NCBI RefSeq assembly: GCF_000686125.1
Contig: NZ_JMMA01000002.1
Location: 682,001 to 746,000 of the forward strand
Origin: Ruminococcus sp. NK3A76
GTDB taxonomy: Bacteria; Bacillota; Clostridia; Oscillospirales; Ruminococcaceae
Direction: 5' to 3'
DNA length: 64,000 bases
The stretch's first letter is position 1. The number at the start of each line of letters is the position of its first letter. Below are positions 18,701-26,055 of this stretch, one piece after another. Position numbers and translations under genes: made by a program. Below the pieces are notes generated by a model that was not told where the DNA came from, ran no database searches, and saw only the letters and a list, made by a program, of their open reading frames with translations.

Positions 18701-20036
18701 CGATTCTGATAAGACAAGGCTGAAATTCTTGACCGAAACTCACCCTGTAATCGTGAATCATCTATTTGAGGAAATGATCGACAAGAAATTCCACTTGCAG
18801 AGAGAACACGCTGTGATCGAGGAAAAGACAGAGCTGCCCGATTATTTCAAGGACAAGTATCTGCTGCCTGTGGAAAAAGTGTCGCTTGTAGATGACTTTC
18901 GTGGAATCCCCGAAACCAAGTATTATGAAACCTCGGCAAACGAGTATTATGTTGAGGGTATCGGCTGGCTTGACAATGACGCTTATGACCGTGAGCAGAA
19001 GGAATCGGGGCTTGATGCTGACGAGTTTTACAAGAGGGTCACTAAGATCAATGCTCACTACATCGACGCTATGGGTATTCCCGGTGACGGTGATATGACA
19101 CCGGAGGTATTTGATCTGATGCAGCAAAAGACCTATTCTCCCGAAAACAAGGAGGAATATGAGTGTTTCAAGGAGGCTCACAAGCGCCGCATTGCTACGG
19201 CAGGAGTTGCTGATCTACCTACCGAGTATTACGGTGTTAGGCAGAATAACAACGGAAAGTACGCTGTGGTCGGTATTGCTGCTGACGGTATCGTTACAGT
19301 TGTCAAGAGGAACTTATCTACTATACCGGAGGCAAAGACAGCTCTGCTTGATGTATATGAACAGCGCAAGACACAGGCTCATGTGGAGCTTACCCACCCG
19401 CAGACTATTGATGAAATATCTGCAAAAATGTACGATCCTTCGCAGGGTATGCAAAAATATCAGTACAGGATAGATAAGTGTGACGATAAGCCCGATTCCA
19501 CACATATGCTTGTGAAATACACCCTTGATGAAAAAGAGGGCAGCTATTCGCAGACTGGTATTCTGTGTTATGGTGACTATTTCAAGTGCAATGAAGCATT
19601 AAAGGCTGCAATAGCTGCACCTACACCTCCCACACCACCGAAAGACAAGCCTACATTTGAGATCTATCAGTTCAAATCCGGTGATGATACGAGGAATATT
19701 CGTTTCATTAGTCTTGCCAGTCTTGCAGAACATGGGAGAAAGCCTGAGCTTTCGACCTATGATAAGGTCTATGAGGGGGATTTTTCAGAGTATGAGAAAA
19801 AAGGCGGAGACATAGCAAAGCAGCTTGAAGCGTTATATACCAAGTTCAACATAGATCACCCTGCGGATTTCAAGGGGCATAGTTTGTCCGTTAGCGATGT
19901 TGTGATTGCAAAGGGCAAGCCCTACTATATTGATACTTTCGGCTTCAAGGAGCTGACGGATTTTAAGACCGAGCCTGAACGTGAGCAGAAACAGGAGGAG
20001 CAGAAGAAGGCAGCAGCTAAAAAGCCTAAGAGATAA
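15774..20036 (+). CDS. ArdC-like metallopeptidase/DUF3849/YodL multidomain ICE protein
   Basis: A 1420-residue protein. Residues about 20-150 match the ArdC N-terminal ssDNA-binding domain (YSARNTMLINLQRP, GLWKRLGRSVIKGENG). VVHESAHCLLHD contains the zinc-binding HExxH at 227-231 of an ImmA/IrrE-like peptidase. Two copies of an about 75-residue module with IGNTPYxQLG...GVRFSGL/VxKG...TTITIN lie near 540 and 734 in Gln/Asn-rich sequence. About 884-990 matches DUF3849 (SIKASQACRDYIE...VAATIQLK). The C-terminus carries a YodL-like segment (FEIYQFKSGDDTRNIRFISL) and an LPD-type end (DHPADFKGHSLSVSDVV...YYIDTFGF). ArdC proteins are transferred with conjugating DNA and protect it from restriction. 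That function is likely here; the other domains have no known activity. Confidence 0.85.
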   Translation: MAWKKSYTPEERAEYKRKQAEEMQDVFKRIDKGVEEVFNSDKYKEYLKFVSKFTDYSARNTMLINLQRPDATLVGSYGLWKRLGRSVIKGENGIMIMSPVPHKTNQYVEIERQAEDEWGNKLYNEDGTEKMETVEKAIVEIAFRKQYVFDLSQTDGKPIPDPVQELSGEIDEEKLNVIFKAVKKATRIAPEYRNITGGAKGYYSPSSNSIIIKSGMSGEQVLKTVVHESAHCLLHDPDKKIVTTKSPRNEKEVQAESIAFIVCEKLGVDTSEYSFPYIASWSEGKQLDQLNKFLDEIQKASQTIFESIDSELLKYKKRDLTVNEIMDDTELSNVQKAEMYLDIVTQNGIVFSEEETAKITEQAEKETDIGAVFKQIDDTANTINQRNSYGYDFQYMDPIDTTEEALAAFDRGEAVYLLYPDGTEGMAENREEIENFSGLFGLEKEKKQVVAVEDNPDLYPVSKTEAIEMWSRGLDVFIDGVQAESLEQVENAPDSARICLSEFQYSAELDFDKGGLGNVRNQQFYDNYNQQNYPQQRNNNIIGNTPYDQLGGRGELQYYRGLNTRHAQNIARQLEADGVRFSGVIKGGTTTITINRMDIQRYEAAVDKVKQTYDQRNNRQGGYMNNVPYQQNGDSPQQLAKDIENFLYNHNANGYRSIAQDRAVSARSIQNDIATGNVGTINEYLGMVVNNVGNAQVSGEANELLTRVGNMVNARQQGYLQNSFQNNQPQQTNPNVIGNTPYEQLGARNELQYYTKLKNRHADNIAAKLNEYGVRFSGLRKGFSTTITINKADIPRYEAAVAEVKQSYQQNSRVNNQNNYRQSSYQPAFAAPAYADRGGFGNARPFIGDFDNIPRQGGSMPDALFDTLSNMPQRSNAAFDYKSVPIVVESYMDAKMNGRLSELQASIKASQACRDYIEQNIHSAYENRNLSGFVQNLVDKFGIDRAMYTVAATIQLKMQDGRFTNEVKDMARQYMFDSDKTRLKFLTETHPVIVNHLFEEMIDKKFHLQREHAVIEEKTELPDYFKDKYLLPVEKVSLVDDFRGIPETKYYETSANEYYVEGIGWLDNDAYDREQKESGLDADEFYKRVTKINAHYIDAMGIPGDGDMTPEVFDLMQQKTYSPENKEEYECFKEAHKRRIATAGVADLPTEYYGVRQNNNGKYAVVGIAADGIVTVVKRNLSTIPEAKTALLDVYEQRKTQAHVELTHPQTIDEISAKMYDPSQGMQKYQYRIDKCDDKPDSTHMLVKYTLDEKEGSYSQTGILCYGDYFKCNEALKAAIAAPTPPTPPKDKPTFEIYQFKSGDDTRNIRFISLASLAEHGRKPELSTYDKVYEGDFSEYEKKGGDIAKQLEALYTKFNIDHPADFKGHSLSVSDVVIAKGKPYYIDTFGFKELTDFKTEPEREQKQEEQKKAAAKKPKR

Positions 20037-20045
20037 TACAAATAT

Positions 20046-20080
20046 CCGAGGTCGGTGACGAGCCGCCCTCGGAAAAATTT
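20046..20080 (+). terminator. Terminator after the ICE operon
   Basis: CCGAGG...CCTCGG stem with inner GG/CC pairs (20046-20072), followed by AAAAATTTT. It closes the helicase-DUF3848-ArdC operon. Confidence 0.55.
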
Positions 20081-20122
20081 TATAAAAATAACCCGACAGC
20101 AGCGAGAAGATACTGTGCGGGA

Positions 20123-20149
20123 TTTCGCAAATTCTGTACCTTTGCGAAA
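20123..20149. repeat. Recombinase-site-like palindrome, left copy of 22-bp inverted repeat
   Basis: TTTCGCAAA (20123-20131) and TTTGCGAAA (20141-20149) are exact inverted arms around a 9-nt spacer TTCTGTACC, the form of a tyrosine-recombinase core site. Bases 20123-20144 recur exactly, in inverted orientation, at 21515-21536 beyond the integrase gene. Confidence 0.7.
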
Positions 20150-20329
20150 GTACACAAAGGCAATTTTAAGTATCAAATTAACGAATATGATAGAATTTTA
20201 AATAAAGTATATCATATAAAACGGCTTTTGTAAACCCTTTTTGCCAAATTTAATGTGAAAATAAGATAAAATCAGTCGGCTTAAAGTATATAAGCCGTCA
20301 GTTTAACAGTATGAAAAGGAGATAAACTT

Positions 20330-21436
20330 ATGAGAAACGCATTTAATATTTACAAGAGAAAAGACGGTCGCTATGAGGGGCGTATCCCCTTTGGGCGCAA
20401 TGATAACGGCAGCTTAAAATATAAGTATTTTTATTCGAGAGACCTTAACAATCTAAAAGAGAAAATGCTTTCGGCTTACACCTCTGCCGAAAAATACTCA
20501 GAGATAGCCTGCACTAAGACTCTATCCGAACTTTGTGGTGAATGGCTTGCTTGTGCAAAGCTGCGTGTAAAACAATCAAGCTACTGCTGCTACGAAAGAA
20601 ACTTCAGAACTCACATTGCTCCGTTCTTTAAGAACGCTAAATACAGTGAGCTGAACTCGGTAAAAATCAATACTTTCATCGAATATCTCATTAATTACGG
20701 CAATAAAAACGGCGGAGGATTATCATCAAAAACAATACATGACATTATTGTGCTATTACGTTCTGTAGCCAAATATGCCGAAAGCGAATACGGATACAGA
20801 AATCCTATGAGAAATATAAATACGCCTAAACAGAATAAGAGATCAACAGCGGTTCTTGACAGAACTGAGCGCCAGAAGCTGCAATCATACCTTATAAACA
20901 ACCTTGATAAAACAAATATCGGAATATTGCTCGCTATGTACACAGGAATGCGTATAGGCGAGCTTTGTGCTGTAACGGCGGGAGATATTGACATTTGCAA
21001 TGGTGTGCTCCATATAACAAAAACCATTCAGCGTATTCCGGACAGTATGGGCATCAGCAAAACAAAAGTTATAGTTAGCTCTCCAAAGAGTAAAAGTTCG
21101 GAGCGAGATATTCCTTTGCCTGATTTTTTGATAGAAATTCTGAAGAACAATTTTTGTAAGAACGGGTATTTGTTGTCTGGTACAGCTAAGCCCATAGAAC
21201 CGAGAACCATGCAAAATAGGTTTAAATCTGTTCTGAAGCAGTGTGGCTTAAGAAATGTTAGTTTTCATTTGCTGCGTCACACATATGCAACGGTATGTAT
21301 CGAAAATGGTTTTGATGCAAAGACGGTCAGCGAACTGCTTGGACACTCGAGCGTTCAGATCACGCTTAACCGTTATATGCATTCAAATATGGAGATGAAG
21401 AGGCGGTGTGTTGCAAATCTGAATCTTGCTTCATAA
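20330..21436 (+). CDS. int: Tyrosine recombinase/integrase of the conjugative element
   Basis: A 368-residue phage-type integrase with an N-terminal AP2-like DNA-binding stretch (YKRKDGRYEGRIPFGRNDNGSLKYKYF), a SAM-like core-binding domain, and a catalytic domain with Arg208 (MYTGMRIGEL), HxxR at 313-316 (HLLRHTYA), His in LLGHSS and nucleophile Tyr349 (LNRYMH). AAAGGAG precedes ATG by about 9 bases. It would excise and integrate the element. It is at the right end of the ICE block and has possible core sites on both sides, so the element border is probably near 21.5 kb. Confidence 0.93.
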   Translation: MRNAFNIYKRKDGRYEGRIPFGRNDNGSLKYKYFYSRDLNNLKEKMLSAYTSAEKYSEIACTKTLSELCGEWLACAKLRVKQSSYCCYERNFRTHIAPFFKNAKYSELNSVKINTFIEYLINYGNKNGGGLSSKTIHDIIVLLRSVAKYAESEYGYRNPMRNINTPKQNKRSTAVLDRTERQKLQSYLINNLDKTNIGILLAMYTGMRIGELCAVTAGDIDICNGVLHITKTIQRIPDSMGISKTKVIVSSPKSKSSERDIPLPDFLIEILKNNFCKNGYLLSGTAKPIEPRTMQNRFKSVLKQCGLRNVSFHLLRHTYATVCIENGFDAKTVSELLGHSSVQITLNRYMHSNMEMKRRCVANLNLAS

Positions 21437-21514
21437 AAAAGCTTCCAGCCGTCAGATTTCTTATCTTAGGCTGCCGAAAATCGCAATTATGCCTGTATTT
21501 ACGATGGTTTTGCT

Positions 21515-21536
21515 CAAAGGTACAGAATTTGCGAAA
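21515..21536. repeat. Right copy of 22-bp inverted repeat; possible ICE end
   Basis: Exact reverse complement of 20123-20144, about 80 bases after the integrase stop. One arm (TTTGCGAAA) is intact; the other is imperfect, as expected where an element arm meets chromosomal sequence. Its role as att site is inferred. Confidence 0.6.
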
Positions 21537-21590
21537 GGGATCAGCTCTTCCTATATCGTATATTATACCACAATTCTTAAGGAAAGTGTA

Positions 21591-21619
21591 TTGATTTTTG
21601 AAGAAATATTTGGTATAAT
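21591..21619 (+). promoter_or_regulatory. Promoter of agrA-like gene
   Basis: TTGATT (21591-21596), 17-bp spacer, TATAAT (21614-21619), about 20 bases before the start codon. The 21-bp-spaced boxes found at agrB are not seen here, which suggests constitutive expression. Confidence 0.75.
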
Positions 21620-21639
21620 GGCGTAAAGGCGGTGGGACT

Positions 21640-22365
21640 ATGATAAGGATCGCAATAGTAGATGATGAACCTAATATTCTCGATAGGATAAAACAAAGTA
21701 TCTGTAGTCAGTTTAAAGAACGCAATATAGCAATAACTGTAGTCAAATATACGAATGGAAGTGATTTGCTTAATGCTGTCGAAACAGGCTATTTGTTTGA
21801 TGTAGTGTTTCTTGATATCGAATTACCAGATGGACTTGGGTTAAATGTTGCGAAACAACTCAGAAATTCATATCGTAATATAATAATTGCTTTTGTTACA
21901 TCATTTGACAACTACGTTTATGATGCATTTGATTACGATGTAATTGGATACATCAGAAAACACGAACTGGATTCAAGACTTGGTACCGTCATAGATAGAG
22001 TAATAAAGAAATTTAGGGAAATATCTAATGAAAAGATCTTTAAAAACTCAACAGGGCAGTGCAGAGAGTCTACTGAAAATATTGTTTACTTTGAATCTGA
22101 CAATCACAATATTACAATTTTTTTCAATAATGGTAAAGAGTTTTCTTATACGGATTCTCTGAAAAGGCTTGAGGATGAGTACGCAATTCATGGTTTTATT
22201 CGTATTCACTCAGGATACCTTGTTAACTTAAAATACGTTTACTCTATAGAAAAAGATTATGTAGTATTAAAATATGCAGAAAAGAACGAAAAATTGTCTG
22301 TGAGCAGAGGGCGAGCTAAAGAACTAAAAAAGGCGTTTCAACAATATTTCCGAGGTGGATTATGA
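21640..22365 (+). CDS. agrA: AgrA-like response regulator (REC-LytTR)
   Basis: A 241-residue regulator. The receiver domain starts IRIAIVDDEPN with phosphoacceptor Asp59 in VVFLDIELPDG. The C-terminal half is a LytTR DNA-binding domain: NIVYFESDNHNITIFFNNG, the FIRIHSGYLVNLKYV signature, and the final VSRGRAKELKKAF. LytTR proteins bind paired direct repeats about 21-22 bp apart, and exactly such boxes lie upstream of the linked agrB. ATG has GGCGGTGGG just upstream. Its stop overlaps the ATG of the disrupted kinase gene (ATGA), so the two were one operon. Confidence 0.93.
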   Translation: MIRIAIVDDEPNILDRIKQSICSQFKERNIAITVVKYTNGSDLLNAVETGYLFDVVFLDIELPDGLGLNVAKQLRNSYRNIIIAFVTSFDNYVYDAFDYDVIGYIRKHELDSRLGTVIDRVIKKFREISNEKIFKNSTGQCRESTENIVYFESDNHNITIFFNNGKEFSYTDSLKRLEDEYAIHGFIRIHSGYLVNLKYVYSIEKDYVVLKYAEKNEKLSVSRGRAKELKKAFQQYFRGGL

Positions 22366-22457
22366 GTATAGTATATTTTGGAATTGAAGTAATTGCTACT
22401 TTTTTTGAAGCATTCATAATTATGAGTACAATTTCTCATTTATTTTATATAAGAAGA

Positions 22458-23895
22458 GGCTCTGCGAAAAAAACTCTGTAAATTCAAAAACTGTGATAAA
22501 AACGTTAAGTTGTGAGCGGCTTGAAAATAGCCGCTCCAATTTTTTTACAGTATACAATAGATACTGTAATTTGTCAAGGTTCTTTGGATATCAGCCGATC
22601 CTGTCGGGGTACATGATCTCAAGCTCGCCCAGAACTTTGCCCCAGTTTCGCAGCGGCATGGTCCATTTCTTAGCTATCTCATGCGTTGCAAGATACAAAG
22701 CCTTCAGGAGCGCTGTATCGCTTGGAAATACGCTTCTCTGCTTGTTCAGACGGCGATAGCCGCTGTTAAGACTCTCTATTGCGTTGGTGGTATAAATCAC
22801 CTTTCTGACATCAGCTGAGAACTTGAAGATCGGTGATATTACGTCCCAGTTCTTGTACCAGCTCTTCATAGCGTTAGGATAATCGTCTTCCCATTTTTCA
22901 GTAACACAGTCGAGAGCTTCCAGAGCAGCATCCTCGGAAGGCGCATGATAGATCGTTTTCAGGTCGTTTGCGAACTCCTTCTTGTTCTTCTCTCCAACGT
23001 ATTTCAGCGTATTTCTTACCTGATGAACGATGCAGCGCTGTAGCTCAGTTTGCGGAAAAGCTGCTGATACAGCTTCTTTCATGCCTGTAAGACCGTCTGC
23101 GCAGATGACGAGAATATCCTTAACTCCGCGATTTTTCAGCTCGTTCAGAACGCCGAGCCAGTACTTGGCGCTCTCGTTTTCACCGATATGTATTGAAAGA
23201 ACTTCCTTGTGACCTGTCATGCTGACAGCAAGGATCACATATGCGGCAAGCTTCCTGATCTGTCCGTTATCACGCACTGAGAAGTGTACAGCATCGATGA
23301 ATACTATCGGATATACTTCGTCCAATGGACGTTTCTGCCAGTCCTCTATCTGCGGCAGAAGGCGGTCTGTGATATCTGATACCATACCGTCGCTGACTTC
23401 AAATCCGTAGATATCTTCGATAGTTTCGCTTATTTGGCGTGTGGTCATTCCTTTGGCATACAGAGCAATTATCTTCTGCTCAATACCTGAGATGTCCTTC
23501 TGTCGCTTCTTTACGACCTTTGGCTCAAAACTGCCGTCACGATCCTGCGGCACTTCTATTTCCGTTTCGCCGAAGCTCCCGCGTATCTTCTTGGTTTTCT
23601 TTCCGTTGCGAGAGTCAGGATTGTCGGAACGTTCATATTCCTGATATCCAAGATGCTCGTCCATTTCGGATTCAAGCATTTCCTGGATCGTTCCTCCGAG
23701 AAGGTCTTTCAGGGCATCCTCAATATCCTTAGCCGACTTGATGTCGTATTCCTCAAGCAGCATTCCTATTATGTTCTTCTTGCCCTCGCTCATCGGTTCT
23801 CTTTTTCTTCTTGCCATAAAAAATCAGCCTCCTGTGATATTAATTCTATTTTATCACAGTTTGCTGACTTTTTACAGACTTTTTTTCAGAGGCTC
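22458..23895 (-). mobile_element. IS256-family insertion sequence, intact, 1438 bp
   Basis: Imperfect terminal inverted repeats: both ends share an A7 tract followed by CTGTAA, and an inner AACTGTGATAAAA block. The element is flanked by the direct repeat TAAGAAGA at 22450-22457 and 23896-23903, the expected 8-bp target duplication of this family. Its single gene is complete. Confidence 0.93.
22591..23817 (-). CDS. IS256-family transposase
   Basis: A 408-residue MULE-type DDE transposase. Catalytic acids are visible in VFIDAVHFSV and ICADGLTGM, and in the TTNAIESLNSGYR segment (Glu of the DDE triad). The CIVHQVRN motif is also typical. The length is normal for the family and there is no internal stop, so the enzyme is probably active. 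AGGAGG sits upstream of ATG on the minus strand. It reads opposite to agrC. Confidence 0.95.
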   Translation of the reverse strand: MARRKREPMSEGKKNIIGMLLEEYDIKSAKDIEDALKDLLGGTIQEMLESEMDEHLGYQEYERSDNPDSRNGKKTKKIRGSFGETEIEVPQDRDGSFEPKVVKKRQKDISGIEQKIIALYAKGMTTRQISETIEDIYGFEVSDGMVSDITDRLLPQIEDWQKRPLDEVYPIVFIDAVHFSVRDNGQIRKLAAYVILAVSMTGHKEVLSIHIGENESAKYWLGVLNELKNRGVKDILVICADGLTGMKEAVSAAFPQTELQRCIVHQVRNTLKYVGEKNKKEFANDLKTIYHAPSEDAALEALDCVTEKWEDDYPNAMKSWYKNWDVISPIFKFSADVRKVIYTTNAIESLNSGYRRLNKQRSVFPSDTALLKALYLATHEIAKKWTMPLRNWGKVLGELEIMYPDRIG

Positions 23896-25134
23896 TAAGA
23901 AGAATTAATAAGCCTCTTATTCTTTTAAAGACATTGCCATTTATTTTTGTCGGTTCAATTACAGTTATATGCAATTACTTTGGACCTCACTATAGAGATA
24001 TTTTGGATTTGGGAATTGTTGCTATATATGTTTTTCTTTGTTTGCTGCTATATGAGGGAAACCCGTTTTTTAGAATACTTGTACCCATTATATTGACCAT
24101 TATCATTATGATAATAAACATATCCGTTAATATTTTTATGTCTCGAATATATGGCGTTCCATCTGAATATCTTATACAACCGGGAAGTAATTTGCGTGTT
24201 CTAGGTCTTTTTGTGACAAAAATTTCTTTTTTCTTAGTTACTCAAATTATTATAAAGAAAGTGAAAAACAGTAATTATGTTTTAAAAATAGACGAGTGGT
24301 TAGGAATGACCGTCATATTTCTGATCTCGGCGGGAATATTATTTACAGTGGGGGAAATACAATACAAGCACACTGATAAGAATTTTAATATGCTTCTTTT
24401 AATTATAGGAATTTTAATTATTAATATATGCGTGTTTTTCTTTTTTAATAAGATGACAAAGAAAAACAAAGAGCTTACTCTACTGCAGATATCACACATG
24501 CACTTTGAGGAAAACTTAAAAGCACTCCGATCTATTGAGAGTATTTATAACGAGATGAAAATATTAAAGCACAATATGAAAAATGAATGGTTTATCATAT
24601 ACGACGCATTACAGAAAGGAGATAGTATGAGAGCCAAGCAACTATTAAATGATATAATTGATAAAACAGACGGTGCATTTGCAGAAATGGTAACTTTATC
24701 CCAGCCGTCTATTAATTCTATAATTAACTATAAGTTAAATTGTGCAAAACAGCATGGAATCTACTGTACAAGCATGATACAAGATGATTTCAGCAGCTTT
24801 GATGAATATGATATTGTTATGCTTATTGCAAATCTAATGGATAATGCCATTGAAGCAAGCAAAGACTTAGAAAATTCAAGACTTGATGTGATGATAACAA
24901 CAAAGATGAATTATCTTAATATAGTTATTAGCAATACCATAAAGAATAGCGTACTTGAAGGCAACTCTCAGCTTGATACATCAAAAAACGATAAGGATAA
25001 TCATGGATTTGGAATTCAGTCGGTTCGACAAATTTCTGAGAAATATGACGGTATGCTTGATTTTTATGAGCAAGATAATATGTTTTTTGCAGATGTGTTA
25101 TTGAAGAAAGAAACTCCGATTTTAGACAAAATAA

Positions 25135-25204
25135 TACCAAATACGAATTGAGAAATACCAAACACGAATTATATATTGACTTTACGAAAAAAATTGGTTA
25201 CAAT
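25135..25204 (+). promoter_or_regulatory. AgrA-type box pair and promoter of agrBD
   Basis: TACCAAATACGAA (25135-25147) and TACCAAACACGAA (25156-25168) are direct repeats exactly 21 bp apart. Seven bases later comes -35 TTGACT (25176-25181), a 17-bp spacer and -10 TACAAT (25199-25204). The first box overlaps the last codons of agrC. The arrangement fits activation by a LytTR regulator bound to one face of the helix. Confidence 0.88.
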
Positions 25205-25222
25205 TTTTTGCGAGGTGATTTG

Positions 25223-25849
25223 ATGATTGCCGGTTTAGCAAAAATTGTGACCGATTTTTTTTTGAAAAACAATGTAATCGGCCCTGAAGATACTGACGTA
25301 TATCAGTATGGCAATGAAATAATAATAAGTTCCCTTTTGGATTTACTTATAGTGTTAGTCGTTGGTCTAATATATAATGCATTGATTAACTCATTACTGT
25401 TTTTTGTGCCTTTTTTTCTGCTAAGAAGTTTTTCAGGAGGGTATCATGCTAACACCTATTTAAAATGCAAAATTGTCTTTTTAATAAATATATTCTTATC
25501 ATTATTTTTATCAACTTCCGCAAGCAGTATTTATGGAATTTATTCACTGGTACTTCTATTATTATTCTCAATTTTTGTCATTTGGGGATTCGCACCTATC
25601 GAGAATGAAAACAAACCGCTTTCAGAAGAAGAATTTATTATAAATTCCAAACGTTCGAAAATCATAGGTGTCATTTTAATTGTATCAATTATTATTACAT
25701 ATTATTATAATAAGAATATTTCATTATCACTGTTATTGTCATTTTTTTCGGTAGCAGTTGGTATGATAATAGAATATTTTAGAAAAGGAGGTTTGCTTTA
25801 TGAAAATGGTAAAGAAACTGGCAAGTGGAATGGCAAAAGCAAGTCTTAA
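25223..25849 (+). CDS. agrB: AgrB-like peptide-processing membrane endopeptidase
   Basis: About 208 residues with four to six membrane helices and the AgrB signature RSFSGGYHANTYLKC, containing the catalytic His and Cys seven residues apart. AgrB cuts the C-terminal tail of AgrD and forms the thiolactone ring. ATG 25223 is chosen because GAGGTGA lies 6 bases upstream; in-frame codons further 5' would lie inside the promoter. The 3' end overlaps agrD by 50 bases. Confidence 0.93.
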   Translation: MIAGLAKIVTDFFLKNNVIGPEDTDVYQYGNEIIISSLLDLLIVLVVGLIYNALINSLLFFVPFFLLRSFSGGYHANTYLKCKIVFLINIFLSLFLSTSASSIYGIYSLVLLLLFSIFVIWGFAPIENENKPLSEEEFIINSKRSKIIGVILIVSIIITYYYNKNISLSLLLSFFSVAVGMIIEYFRKGGLLYENGKETGKWNGKSKS

Positions 25850-25934
25850 GACTGCCAAGAGCGTAAGCTGCAGTGCATCGCTTTTCAGCTATCATCAGCC
25901 CAAAGAGCCAAAGTCGTTAAAGACTAAGAAGTAA
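25800..25934 (+). CDS. agrD: AgrD-like autoinducing peptide precursor
   Basis: A 44-residue precursor. An amphipathic Lys/Ala-rich leader (KMVKKLASGMAKASLKTAK) is followed by the candidate ring region SCSASLFSY and a tail HQPKEPKSLK, which matches the QPK-x-P tail found in clostridial AgrD proteins. The single Cys (residue 24) is the expected thiolactone residue. A strong AAGGAGGT lies 7 bases before ATG. The exact ring boundary cannot be told from sequence. Confidence 0.88.
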   Translation: MKMVKKLASGMAKASLKTAKSVSCSASLFSYHQPKEPKSLKTKK

Positions 25935-25958
25935 TCGGCGACTATACAAGTACAGATG

Positions 25959-26010
25959 GTGTGCCGGAATAAACCTTATAATTCAATAAGTTTGTTTTGG
26001 CACACTTTAT
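25959..26010 (+). terminator. Hairpin after agrD
   Basis: Outer stem GTGTGCC/GGCACAC (25959-25965 and 25999-26005) enclosing a weaker AT-rich inner hairpin, followed by TTTAT. Partial read-through into the next gene is possible, since no clear separate promoter is seen for it. Confidence 0.6.
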
Positions 26011-26055
26011 CGTACTGTGTAATCGTTTTAAACAAATGAAATAAGAGGAAATTGT

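Larger units (their letters stand above)
20037..20329 (+). other. Intergenic region between ArdC-like gene and integrase
   Basis: It holds a probable terminator (20046-20072), one arm of a 22-bp inverted repeat that flanks the integrase (20123-20144), a further palindromic array reaching about 20160, and a small hairpin (about 20276-20297) just before the integrase ribosome site AAAGGAG. No excisionase gene is visible. Confidence 0.7.
22362..25151 (+). pseudogene. agrC: agrC-like GHKL histidine kinase split by an IS256-family element
   Basis: The gene starts at ATG 22362, overlapping the agrA-like stop, and runs 32 codons to 22457, where the insertion sequence begins. Removing 22458-23895 and one copy of the 8-bp duplication joins 22457 to 23904 in the same frame and restores a 447-residue kinase: a multi-helix membrane sensor, then HNMKNEWFI (phosphoacceptor His), LMDNAIEAS (N box) and HGFGIQSV (G box). 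That is AgrC-like architecture. The remaining 3' piece could start internally at TTG 23934 but would lack the first membrane helix. The stop codon lies inside the first regulatory box of the agrB promoter. Loss of peptide sensing by this kinase is the likely result. Confidence 0.92.

Noticed and set aside
21426-21626. 66-codon ORF after the integrase that could be an excisionase
   Set aside because: It overlaps the inverted repeat and the agrA promoter, has no ribosome site and no basic helix-turn-helix pattern.
23934-25151. Treating the 3' part of agrC as an intact independent kinase gene
   Set aside because: The frame continues without a stop upstream to the exact IS junction and joins the 5' piece in frame; the TTG start has no ribosome site.
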